NCBI GenBank assembly: GCA_903850425.1
Contig: CAINLR010000077.1
Location: 1 to 49,572, forward strand
Length of the DNA: 49,572 nt
Source of the DNA: an uncultured Verrucomicrobia subdivision 3 bacterium
GTDB lineage: Bacteria; Verrucomicrobiota; Verrucomicrobiia; Limisphaerales; UBA11358
Direction: 5' to 3'
The notes under the pieces are model-generated. The model saw only the letters and a list, made by a program, of their open reading frames with translations, did not search any database and was not told where the DNA came from. Made by a program: the position numbers and the translations under genes. This document shows positions 24,937-32,399 of this stretch, piece after piece (position 1 is the stretch's first letter; each line of letters starts with the position of its first letter).

Positions 24937-25670
24937 CCACAGCCCGACTCCATATCCGCCTTCTTCCGCTTCGGTTCCGCTGCGCCAACCATTACCACAA
25001 ACTCGCCCTTCAAAGTTCGCTTCGCCGCGATCTCCAGCAGCGCCGCCGGTGTTCCGCGCAAAAATTCCTCGAACTTTTTTGTGAGCTCGCGCGCCAGCAC
25101 CACCTCGCGGTCGGGATAAACCTCATTCAACTCGCCCAGCAACTTTTCGATGCGATACGGCGATTCGTAGAAAACCAAGGTGGCTTCAATGGTTTTTAAC
25201 GATGCGAGCTTGTTGCGTCGCTGACCGGATTTGTGCGGGAGAAAGCCGGCGAAATAAAATTCATCCGTGGCCAACCCACTCGCGGTCAGGCCGGCGACGA
25301 GCGCGCACGGACCGGCCACCGCTTCCACGCGGAAGCCCGCCACGATGGCGGCCTTCACCACGCGCTCGCCCGGATCGCTGATGCCGGGACTGCCGGCATC
25401 CGTGACCAGCGCGACTTTCTCGCCGCGCCGCAAACGCTCGATGATTTCCTCGCTGCGCCGTGCTTCATTAAATTGAAAATAGCTCAGCAGCGGTTTGCTG
25501 ATGCCGAAATGTTTGAGCAACTGCCCGGAGTGCCGCGTGTCCTCAGCGGCGACCACGTCGCACTCGCGCAAGACGCGAAGCGCGCGCAGGGTGATGTCCT
25601 CGAGGTTGCCAATCGGCGTGGCCACGAGATAAAGCGTGCTGGCAGAAAGCGGCGGCAAGGCGGCGTCCAT
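24924..25670 (-). CDS. rsmI: 16S rRNA (cytidine-1402-2'-O)-methyltransferase
   Basis: Methylates the ribose of C1402 in the decoding centre using SAM. The tetrapyrrole-methylase fold shows LYLVATPIGNLEDITLRALR near 13-32, DVVAAEDTRHSGQLLKHF, ALVTDAGSPGISDPGERVV near 86-104, and FYFAGFLPHKSGQRRNKL. LVFYESPYRIEKLL and REVVLARELTKKFEEF are also family blocks. The 248 residues are slightly short of E. coli RsmI (286). The last nine residues (MESGCGGGL) and the stop codon come from a REP-like palindrome, so the native C-terminus may have been replaced. It begins 28 bp after the Gfo/Idh/MocA gene stop. Confidence 0.95.
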   Translation of the reverse strand: MDAALPPLSASTLYLVATPIGNLEDITLRALRVLRECDVVAAEDTRHSGQLLKHFGISKPLLSYFQFNEARRSEEIIERLRRGEKVALVTDAGSPGISDPGERVVKAAIVAGFRVEAVAGPCALVAGLTASGLATDEFYFAGFLPHKSGQRRNKLASLKTIEATLVFYESPYRIEKLLGELNEVYPDREVVLARELTKKFEEFLRGTPAALLEIAAKRTLKGEFVVMVGAAEPKRKKADMESGCGGGL

Positions 25671-25698
25671 GCACTGAATAAAACAGAAATCCGCGCGC

Positions 25699-27045
25699 CT
25701 AACCAGCGAAACGGTAGTCGTAGGGCGCGCGCATCGGGCGGGCTAAGTGGACGTTCGCTTCGGCCGCGCCTTCGCCGGTGAAAACTTCCTGCGCAGGATT
25801 CCACGCCAGTTTGCGGCCGGTCCGCAACGCGATGATGATGAGATGCCCGATGCAGGCGGAACGATGGCCGTTTTCCACGCTCGCAATCGGATCTTTTCGT
25901 GAGCGCACGCAGTCGAAAAAATTTCCCATGTGATCGTTGCTCACCTCCAGCTTCACCGCGTTGTCCGGCAATGGCGCGAGGAGCAGTTGTTTGTCGCTCG
26001 CAGTGATTTCATCACGGTTCACCCAGATCCAGCCGGCGGTGCCGGTAAATTTCACACCGTTGCGCTGGCCGTGTTCGTCGAGAACCGCGCCAAAGGGACT
26101 GTCGGCCGTCGTCGTCTTGACGATTTGTTCAACGCCATTGGCCCAAGTAAGCGTGGCTGCAAATTCGCTCGGCGTGGTGTAGCCGTCCGGCAACGGCGGC
26201 GTCACCACGCGCGCCTCGACGCCGACCGGCCCATCCAGGCCAATGCCCCAGCGCGCGATGTCGTTGTGATGCGCGCCCCAGTCCGTCACCGGGCCACCGG
26301 AATAATCAAACCACCAGCGGAACGTCGTGTGGCAGCGCTCGGCGACGTATTCCGCCACCGGTGCCTGACCAAGCCAGAAGTCGTAATTAAACTCGGCGGG
26401 CACCGAGGCTTTTTTGAACTGGTTGCCCCGGATGCCGGCGGGCACAAACACCTCCACTTGTTTCAAAGTGCCGAGGCGACCATTGCGCACGAGTTCACAC
26501 GCGAGGTGAAAACGCTTGCTGCTCCGCTGCTGCGTGCCGGTCTGGAAAACAATTTTGTTTTCGCGCACGGCTTGGATGACGTGCTTGCCCTCGTCGATCG
26601 TGAGCGTCAGTGGCTTCTCGCCATAGACATCCTTTTTGGCCTTGGCGGCGGCAATGTTGATGAGCGTGTGCCAGTGATCCGGCGTCCCTTGCACGATGGC
26701 GTGAACATCCCCACGCTCCAGCAGCTTGCGAAAATCGCCATATTTTGCGGGCGTTTTGCCATTCTTCGTGAACTTCTGCGCGGCGGCATCCGCGTGCCGC
26801 TGGTCCACGTCGCACACGGCCACGATGTCGCCGAAGCGCCCGGCGTTTTGGGCGTCGCCGGTGCCCATGCCGCCACAACCGATGAGCGCGATGGCCGGCC
26901 GGTCATTGGGGCTGGCAATGGTTTTGACAACTTCCTGCGCGGCGAGTTCGCGCTGCACAAACCACAGCGGCAAACCGGACGCGGCGGCAGCCAGGGCGGA
27001 TTTTTGGAGAAAGAAACGGCGCGAAATTTGAAATGGCTTAGACAT
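25699..27045 (-). CDS. Tat-exported Gfo/Idh/MocA-family oxidoreductase
   Basis: An NAD(P)-dependent sugar or inositol dehydrogenase-type protein of 448 residues. The N-terminus SRRFFLQKSALAAAASGLPL is a twin-arginine signal, so it folds with its cofactor before export. The Rossmann domain begins IALIGCGGMGTGDAQNAG and continues VAVCDVDQRHADAAAQKF. The signature GEKPLTLTIDEGKHVIQAV holds the Glu-Lys-Pro motif whose lysine is catalytic. The C-terminal alpha/beta domain has the WGAHHNDIARWGIG segment typical of the bacteroidetal and verrucomicrobial members. It is the first gene of a minus-strand run leading to rsmI. Its substrate is unknown; sugar epimerisation or deglycosylation via oxidation is likely. 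Confidence 0.92.
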   Translation of the reverse strand: MSKPFQISRRFFLQKSALAAAASGLPLWFVQRELAAQEVVKTIASPNDRPAIALIGCGGMGTGDAQNAGRFGDIVAVCDVDQRHADAAAQKFTKNGKTPAKYGDFRKLLERGDVHAIVQGTPDHWHTLINIAAAKAKKDVYGEKPLTLTIDEGKHVIQAVRENKIVFQTGTQQRSSKRFHLACELVRNGRLGTLKQVEVFVPAGIRGNQFKKASVPAEFNYDFWLGQAPVAEYVAERCHTTFRWWFDYSGGPVTDWGAHHNDIARWGIGLDGPVGVEARVVTPPLPDGYTTPSEFAATLTWANGVEQIVKTTTADSPFGAVLDEHGQRNGVKFTGTAGWIWVNRDEITASDKQLLLAPLPDNAVKLEVSNDHMGNFFDCVRSRKDPIASVENGHRSACIGHLIIIALRTGRKLAWNPAQEVFTGEGAAEANVHLARPMRAPYDYRFAG

Positions 27046-27271
27046 GAGTAATGGGCTGGGATTGGCTTAGATTATGTCGGAGCTGGTTCTCAGGCCAAGA
27101 AAATTCGTTGGTTAGCCGGGATTGGCCGATGCCCGGCTTGAGCGGATTATCAGCAAAGGCATTTACCCCAGCGAATAAACTCAGCCAAGCAAGGGAAGCA
27201 AGTTGTATTTTATTTTTTATTTTTTCATTTTACTGTCTCGGTGATTAAAATCCTTGCGGGTCCATGGCATT
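27046..27271. other. intergenic region with an AT-rich tract
   Basis: No gene was found. A conspicuous low-GC block (runs of T separated by single A or C, about 27209-27236) stands out in this GC-rich window. It lies at the downstream end of a truncated minus-strand sulfatase fragment and upstream of the Gfo/Idh/MocA gene. It could act as an UP-element-like sequence or be residual junk. Confidence 0.4.
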
Positions 27272-27553
27272 TTACTTCGGCAAATTAATTTCGGTTTTCT
27301 TGGGAGCTTTCTTGGGACTGCTAATCATCGTGAATGGCTGGCCAATCAAGAGCGGATGACCAAAAACGGTCTCTCGATCACCCGGCTGTTTCATCCACGC
27401 CGTGAGTTCGGCACGCATGGCGGCGAGGCGGTCGGCCTGGTTTGGGTCAGCGGCGAGATTATTCTGTTCGTAGGCATCGGCCTTCAGGTCATAAAGTTCC
27501 TCGGCCAGCCTGATCGTGTAGCGCTTCACAATCGCGGCAGCGGTGGGATCGGT
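27272..27553 (-). pseudogene. sulfatase C-terminal remnant
   Basis: The minus-strand frame ending at 27272 reads KRYTIRLAEELYDLKADAYE, then QNNLAADPNQADRLAAMRAE and LTAWMKQPGD. This is the C-terminal subdomain of S1 sulfatases (ELYDL..DP.E..NLA.DP, then L..WM...GD). Nothing upstream encodes the catalytic domain. Sequence at about 27555-27616 in the same frame is the antisense of a rhamnosidase fragment, so the breakpoint is near 27555. It is a 3' remnant of a deleted or rearranged sulfatase gene with no start of its own and is not expected to be functional. Confidence 0.75.
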
Positions 27554-27559
27554 TTGTCC

Positions 27560-27856
27560 TCGGCGAGTCTGGTTACGACCACACCTTACGGTGAACTGGA
27601 CAGCAGTTGGAAGCAAAGCGATGGCAAGGTCATATGGACCATGAGGATTCCGGCCAACAGCTACGCTACCGCGTGGATTCCGACGAAGAGCGCCGGCGAG
27701 GTGCGCGAAGGTAGTTTACCGCTGAAATAAAGTCCCGGTTGCCGCGTTGAAAAAGTGAATCCTGACGGCGTCCAATGCCGTCTAGGATCAGGTGCTTACC
27801 AATTTCAATTTCCTGCGCCGATCAACGCTCCGTCGCGCTTGGGCGAGCTGAAATGA
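27560..27856 (+). pseudogene. GH78 alpha-L-rhamnosidase C-terminal remnant with in-frame stop
   Basis: The plus frame reads SASLVTTTPYGELDSSWKQS, then DGKVIWTMRIPANSYATAWI, the beta-sandwich C-terminal domain of GH78 (TPYG...S.W....G...W....P.N..A....P). An in-frame TAA at 27728-27730 interrupts it. The same frame then continues GCRVEKVNPDGVQCRLGSGA, YQFQF, the last strand of that domain (VGSG.Y.F), to TGA at 27854-27856. So it is a 5'-truncated and nonsense-mutated gene end. Its final codons overlap the ATG of the next remnant as ATGA, which points to a former GH78-sulfatase operon. Confidence 0.75.
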
Positions 27857-27968
27857 AAATGGCCATGAATAAATTTTTGAAAAGTCATTTGATTCGTTTT
27901 TGTCTTTGGCTCTTGATTGTCGGGTTTCGCGCACGCGGGGCCACGACCAATCAACCCAACATCCTCTG
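27853..27968 (+). pseudogene. sulfatase N-terminal remnant (signal peptide plus first strand)
   Basis: Beginning at ATG 27853 the frame encodes MKMAMNKFLKSHLIRFCLWL, LIVGFRARGATTNQPNIL and then a TGA. A signal peptide followed by NQPNIL is the classic opening of an S1 sulfatase (PNIL/V, then ...DD.G). The expected ADDLGY metal-binding loop is absent because the gene breaks right after NIL. The start overlaps the stop of the GH78 remnant. Confidence 0.7.
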
Positions 27969-28016
27969 ACCGATGGCCTGAAAGCCGCGGTGCGCGAGCT
28001 TAAATCTCAACTTTAA
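27966..28016 (+). pseudogene. orphan C-terminal fragment (16 codons) joined to the sulfatase remnant
   Basis: Immediately at the breakpoint another frame reads LTDGLKAAVRELKSQL and stops at TAA 28014-28016. It looks like the amphipathic C-terminal helix of some other protein, but it is too short to identify. It marks the 3' side of the deletion that removed the body of the sulfatase. Confidence 0.35.
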
Positions 28017-28036
28017 AAACCAACCCCCGCAACTAA

Positions 28037-29467
28037 TTGAACATCGCAAAAACAAAAAACAATTGCCCGGCGATCTTGCAAAAACTGGTGCTCGTCTCTG
28101 CGTTCCTGACGACGCTTGCCCGAGCTGAAGACGATCTCTCAATTGACACAAGCACGCCGGCGTCCCGAAAAAACCATGTGCCGCGCATGAGTTACATTGA
28201 GAACGGCGACATCCGACTCGGCGTTGATCTGAATCTTGGTGGCGCGATTACTTATCTTGCGCCGGCGACAAATCGGGAACTCAACGTCATTAACAGCTCC
28301 GATTGGGGCCGGCAGGTTCAGCTTTCATATTACTCCGGCCCGGTGCCTTACAACCCGCTGGGAACGACGATGTCGCCCAGTTGGAAATTCATCGGTTGGA
28401 ATCCCATTCAGACCGGCGATTACTATGGTTTCAAATCGCAGGTGCTGCAACACACAAACACCGGCAAATTGCTTTACACGAAACTCATTCCGATGCACTG
28501 GCCGTTAAAAAATGTTCCCGGCGAATGTGAATGTGAAGTGTGGCTCGAACTCGATGGCCCGGTGGTCAAGGCGCGCTGTCGCTTGACCAACAAACGTCCC
28601 GACCAAACCCAATATCCTGCGCGCACGCAGGAATTGCCGGCGGTTTATGTCAACGGGCCATTCTGCCACTTGATGACGTATCGCGGCGACAAGCCGTTTA
28701 CTGGTGACGCGTTGGCACAGATTACCAATCGCCTTGACTTGGAAAAGCATTGGACGCACTGGCCGGCGACTGAAAACTGGGCGGCACAAGTCAACGATGC
28801 CGGTTGGGGTTTGGGTATGTGGAATCCGGACACCCTTGTTTTTAGCGGCGGCTTTTTTTCAAAACCTGGCGTTGGCGGTCCGCAGGATTCCCCCACAGGC
28901 TACATTGCACCCAACCGCTCGGACATTCTCGATCACAACATCGTTTATGATTATCATTACGAGTTGATTCTTGGCACGGTGGCCGAGATTCGGGTCGAGG
29001 CCTATCGCCGCGCCGCGCATCCGACCGCGCTGACATATCGCTTCGAGCGGGATCGGCAGGGTTGGTATTACACGGATGCGACCGACACGGGTTGGCCCAT
29101 TCGCGGAGAACTCAATATTCATCTCGACGGGCCGAGACCGCGCATTATCAGTCCCGATTTCTTTATGCGCGCCGAAGACGCGCCGCGGTTAACCGTTGAA
29201 GCCGCATTCCCAGCGGGTTGCACCAATGCCACAGTATTGTGGCGGCGGTTGGGTGAAAAAGGTTTCGTGGAAAAGCGGTCGCAAAATTGTTCCGTCGTGC
29301 CGGATGGACAGTTGCATCTTTATAAAATCAACTTGGCCGCTTCGCCGGAGTATGCCGGAGTCATCACGCAGTTGCAGCTGGACGTTTTGCCCGCCGGCAA
29401 TCAGGCGCAGGTGCGGCTGAAATCCGTGACGTTGGGGCCGGAAAATTTATTGCATTCAGCAAAGTAA
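28037..29467 (+). CDS. secreted protein of unknown function in a sulfatase operon
   Basis: The frame opens at TTG 28037; a second TTG at 28076 (MQKLVLVSAFLTTLARA) gives a cleaner signal peptide. The mature ~445 residues are beta-rich: IENGDIRLGVDLNLGGAITY, SSDWGRQVQLSYYSGPVPYN, WKFIGWNPIQTGDYYGFKSQ, LPAVYVNGPFCHLMTYRGDK. I recall this pattern from hypothetical proteins next to sulfatases and glycosidases in Bacteroidota and Verrucomicrobiota. No enzymatic family or catalytic residue can be named, and a galactose-mutarotase or lyase-like fold is a guess. It is followed after 28 bp by a sulfatase and probably heads the plus-strand operon. Confidence 0.75.
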   Translation: MNIAKTKNNCPAILQKLVLVSAFLTTLARAEDDLSIDTSTPASRKNHVPRMSYIENGDIRLGVDLNLGGAITYLAPATNRELNVINSSDWGRQVQLSYYSGPVPYNPLGTTMSPSWKFIGWNPIQTGDYYGFKSQVLQHTNTGKLLYTKLIPMHWPLKNVPGECECEVWLELDGPVVKARCRLTNKRPDQTQYPARTQELPAVYVNGPFCHLMTYRGDKPFTGDALAQITNRLDLEKHWTHWPATENWAAQVNDAGWGLGMWNPDTLVFSGGFFSKPGVGGPQDSPTGYIAPNRSDILDHNIVYDYHYELILGTVAEIRVEAYRRAAHPTALTYRFERDRQGWYYTDATDTGWPIRGELNIHLDGPRPRIISPDFFMRAEDAPRLTVEAAFPAGCTNATVLWRRLGEKGFVEKRSQNCSVVPDGQLHLYKINLAASPEYAGVITQLQLDVLPAGNQAQVRLKSVTLGPENLLHSAK

Positions 29468-29495
29468 CCAAAGTGCATTCGCAGAAAATTGAGTT

Positions 29496-30965
29496 ATGAA
29501 AAAATTATCGTTGGTTTTTATTGCCGGCTTGCTGATCGTGCCGGCGAAATTTGTTGCGGCGGAAACCGTCACTCCTTCAAAACCAAACATCGTCCTGATT
29601 TTGATTGATGACATGGGCTACGGCGACATCGAGCCGTTCGGCTGCAAGCAATGCAAAACGCCCGCGCTGGACCGGATGGCCAGCGAAGGGTTGAAGCTGA
29701 CGAGTTTCTACGCCGCGCCAGTTTGCTCGGCTTCGCGCGCGCAAATCCAGACCGGCTGCTACGCGCCGCGCGTTTCCATTCCCGGCGTGCTGCCGCCAGA
29801 CTCGGCGATCGGATTAAATCCCGCGGAACACACGGTCGCCAAATTGCTCAAGGCGCAGGGCTACGCGACGATGTGCATCGGCAAATGGCATTTGGGCGAC
29901 CAGCCGGATTTTTTTCCGACGCACTATGGTTTTGATCATTATTTTGGCCTGCCGTATTCCAACGACATGTTTAAGCCCAAGGCGGCCACGGGCGAGCGCG
30001 TCGTGCCGCTCATGCGCGACGACAAAGTGGTGGAATTGCTCAACGATTCGCAAGAAGACCGGCTGGCCCGCATTTACACCGAGGAAGCGGTGAAGTTCAT
30101 CCAGGCCAACAAGGATCATCCGTTTTATCTCTACCTGCCGCACAACGCGGTGCATTTTCCAATTCATCCCGGATCGGAGTTTCAAGGCCATTCCGGCCAC
30201 GGCCGGTATTACGATTGGGTGGAGGAAGGTGATTGGAGTGCGGGCCGCGTGCTCGATACTTTGCGCGAATTACATTTGGAGACGAACACGCTCGTCATTT
30301 TTTCAAGCGACAACGGCCCGTGGCTCGTTCACGGCGCCGATGCCGGCAGTGCCAGTCCGTTGCGCGGCGGCAAAGGCAGCACTTGGGAAGGCGGCTTGCG
30401 CGAATCCACTTTGGCCTGGTGGCCCGGGCACATTCCGCCGGGCCGCGCGACGGACGCCGTTGCCGGCGAAATTGATTTGTTGCCGACGTTTGTGAAACTC
30501 GCTGGCGGCACCGTGCCGACCGACCGGCCGATGGACGGCGCGGACATCAGCAAAATTTTATTCGGCCAGAGCAACGTGTCGGCGCGTGAAGCGCATTTTT
30601 TTTATCAGGGTTACCGGCTTCAAGCCGTGCGCTCCGGTCCGTGGAAACTGGCGTTGGAGCCGCAGGGTTACAGCATGGGATTCAAAGAAGACGCAACACA
30701 TCACGGCGAACATCAGCCCGGGCTGCGGCTTTACAATCTAGCCACGGACATCGGCGAAACCACGGACGTGTCTGCGCAGCACCCGGACATTGTCAAAAAA
30801 CTCAAGGCGCTCGCGGATCAAGAGTCGGCCACGCTTTGCAACGGAGCCGCCAAACCCGGCGTGCGCCCGCCGGGCCGGGTGGAAAGTCCGCGCTTTTTGT
30901 ATCCGGTGAAAGCCGCCGCCATCCAAAAGGCCACGGCGAAAATAGCGGCAGATGGTAACGAATAA
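29496..30965 (+). CDS. secreted S1-family sulfatase (formylglycine-dependent)
   Basis: Hydrolyses sulfate esters, probably on polysaccharide. The 489-aa protein has a signal peptide (about 1-22). PNIVLILIDDMGYGD supplies the metal-binding D38 and D39. The maturation motif CSASRAQIQTG has C77, converted to formylglycine by an anaerobic or FGE-type maturase that is not in this window. IGKWHLG (K130, H132) and NAVHFPIHPGS give further active-site residues, and SSDNGP the late Asp-Asn pair. The C-terminal subdomain ELALEPQGYSMG...LYNLATDIGETTDVSA is complete. Ala replaces Pro in the CxPSR core, an accepted variant. It lies 28 bp after the unknown secreted gene and 21 bp before a second sulfatase. 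Confidence 0.93.
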   Translation: MKKLSLVFIAGLLIVPAKFVAAETVTPSKPNIVLILIDDMGYGDIEPFGCKQCKTPALDRMASEGLKLTSFYAAPVCSASRAQIQTGCYAPRVSIPGVLPPDSAIGLNPAEHTVAKLLKAQGYATMCIGKWHLGDQPDFFPTHYGFDHYFGLPYSNDMFKPKAATGERVVPLMRDDKVVELLNDSQEDRLARIYTEEAVKFIQANKDHPFYLYLPHNAVHFPIHPGSEFQGHSGHGRYYDWVEEGDWSAGRVLDTLRELHLETNTLVIFSSDNGPWLVHGADAGSASPLRGGKGSTWEGGLRESTLAWWPGHIPPGRATDAVAGEIDLLPTFVKLAGGTVPTDRPMDGADISKILFGQSNVSAREAHFFYQGYRLQAVRSGPWKLALEPQGYSMGFKEDATHHGEHQPGLRLYNLATDIGETTDVSAQHPDIVKKLKALADQESATLCNGAAKPGVRPPGRVESPRFLYPVKAAAIQKATAKIAADGNE

Positions 30966-30986
30966 ATTTCTTCTGACCGGAATCAA

Positions 30987-32399
30987 ATGCTGAAATCTTC
31001 ACCCATGTTCGCCCTGGCTGGATTGCTGGCTTTTGCCAGTCAGATTCGCACGGCGGAAACTGCCGCATCGCTGCCAGCAAGAAAACCCAACCTCCTTTTC
31101 ATTCTCACCGACGATCAGCGTTGGAACACGCTCGGTTGCATGGGCGACACGAATATTCTGACGCCGCACATTGACCGGCTCGCGAAGGAGGGCGTGTTGT
31201 TTCAAAACCATTTCGTCACCACCTCGATCTGCTGCTGCAGCCGCGCTTCGATTTTCACCGGCCAATATATGCGGCGGCACGGGATCGAAGGTTTTACCAC
31301 GCCGTTCACGGTCGCGCAGTGGGCGGAGACCTATCCGGCGCTGCTGCGGAAAAATGGGTATCGCACCGGCTTCATCGGCAAATTCGGCGTTGGCAACGAC
31401 CCGGAAGTGAAAGCGATGGCGGACAAATTTGATTATTGGAAAGGCGTGCCTGGCCAGGGTGGAAAATATTTTGTTGATCCGAAAGATCCGAACCGCACAC
31501 ACGAAACCAAAAAGTTTGGCGAGGACGCGCTGGAATTTCTCTCTGGCACACCGACCAAGCAGCCGTTTTGTCTCTCGATCAGTTTCACCGCGCCGCACGC
31601 GCGCGACGCGATGCCGCATTTGGAACAATACCAGCCCGACGATCGCGACCTGTCACTTTACACCGATGTCCTGATTCCCGAACCGGCGACCGACAACACC
31701 AATTTTTTCGCCAAGTTGCCGAAATCCGTCCAAGGCTCGGAGGGTCACCGCCGCTGGCTCTGGCGCTTCGATACGCCGGAACATTACGAGCTCAGCGTGA
31801 AAAATTATTACCGCCTCATCTCTGGCATTGACCGCGAAGTCGGCCGCATCATGGCGGAATTGGAGAAGCGCGGACTCGCGAGCAACACCGTGGTGATTTT
31901 CACCTCCGACAACGGCTATTTTCTCGGCGACCGCGAGCTGTCGGATAAATTTTTCATGTATGAGGAAGGGCTGCGTGACCCGCTCATTGTTTTTGATCCG
32001 CGCGAACCTGCGGCCAACCGTGGCCGGCGCGAAACCGCGATGACGCTGAACATTGATTTTGCGCCAACGATGCTTTCGCTGGCCGGAATCTCGCCGCCCG
32101 CCGGTATGCAGGGGCGCAGTTTAATTCCGCTGGTTGAAAATCGGCATCCCGCCGACTGGCGCACGGAGTTTTTCTACGAGCATCACACCTTCCCGAACAT
32201 CATCCCGCCGAGCGAGGGCGTGCGCACCGAACGCTTCTCATACATCCGTTGGATAAATGAAAAGCCACTGGTGGAAGAACTCTTTGATCTCCCATCCGAC
32301 AAGTTGGAAGGAAACAATTTGGCCGGCGATCCGCAATTTGCCGAAACCCTCGCCCAACTTCGGGCGAAATGGAAAAAACACCGCGAAGAATTGAAATGA
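30987..32399 (+). CDS. secreted S1-family sulfatase with CCCSR motif
   Basis: A 470-aa sulfatase with a signal peptide (FALAGLLAFASQIRTAE). LLFILTDDQRWNTLG gives D42 and D43. The maturation motif is CCCSRASIFTGQ at 82-93, with C82 the expected formylglycine site and C84 in place of the usual Pro or Ala. GKFGVG stands where many relatives have GKWHLG, as in some heparan- or iduronate-sulfatase-like subfamilies. TSDNGYFLGDRELSDK covers the late Asp-Asn-Gly motif, and EELFDLPSDKLEGNNLAGDP the C-terminal subdomain. The preceding sulfatase ends 21 bp upstream, and its stop codon overlaps the ATG of the GH106 gene (ATGA). The substrate is undetermined. Confidence 0.92.
   Translation: MLKSSPMFALAGLLAFASQIRTAETAASLPARKPNLLFILTDDQRWNTLGCMGDTNILTPHIDRLAKEGVLFQNHFVTTSICCCSRASIFTGQYMRRHGIEGFTTPFTVAQWAETYPALLRKNGYRTGFIGKFGVGNDPEVKAMADKFDYWKGVPGQGGKYFVDPKDPNRTHETKKFGEDALEFLSGTPTKQPFCLSISFTAPHARDAMPHLEQYQPDDRDLSLYTDVLIPEPATDNTNFFAKLPKSVQGSEGHRRWLWRFDTPEHYELSVKNYYRLISGIDREVGRIMAELEKRGLASNTVVIFTSDNGYFLGDRELSDKFFMYEEGLRDPLIVFDPREPAANRGRRETAMTLNIDFAPTMLSLAGISPPAGMQGRSLIPLVENRHPADWRTEFFYEHHTFPNIIPPSEGVRTERFSYIRWINEKPLVEELFDLPSDKLEGNNLAGDPQFAETLAQLRAKWKKHREELK

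Noticed and set aside
25692-25702. A GCCTAAC box at the end of the Gfo/Idh/MocA gene as another attC site
   Set aside because: It is part of the stop-codon context, with no pairing partner or palindrome nearby.
25930-27051. 373-aa plus-strand ORF
   Set aside because: Antisense to the Gfo/Idh/MocA gene.
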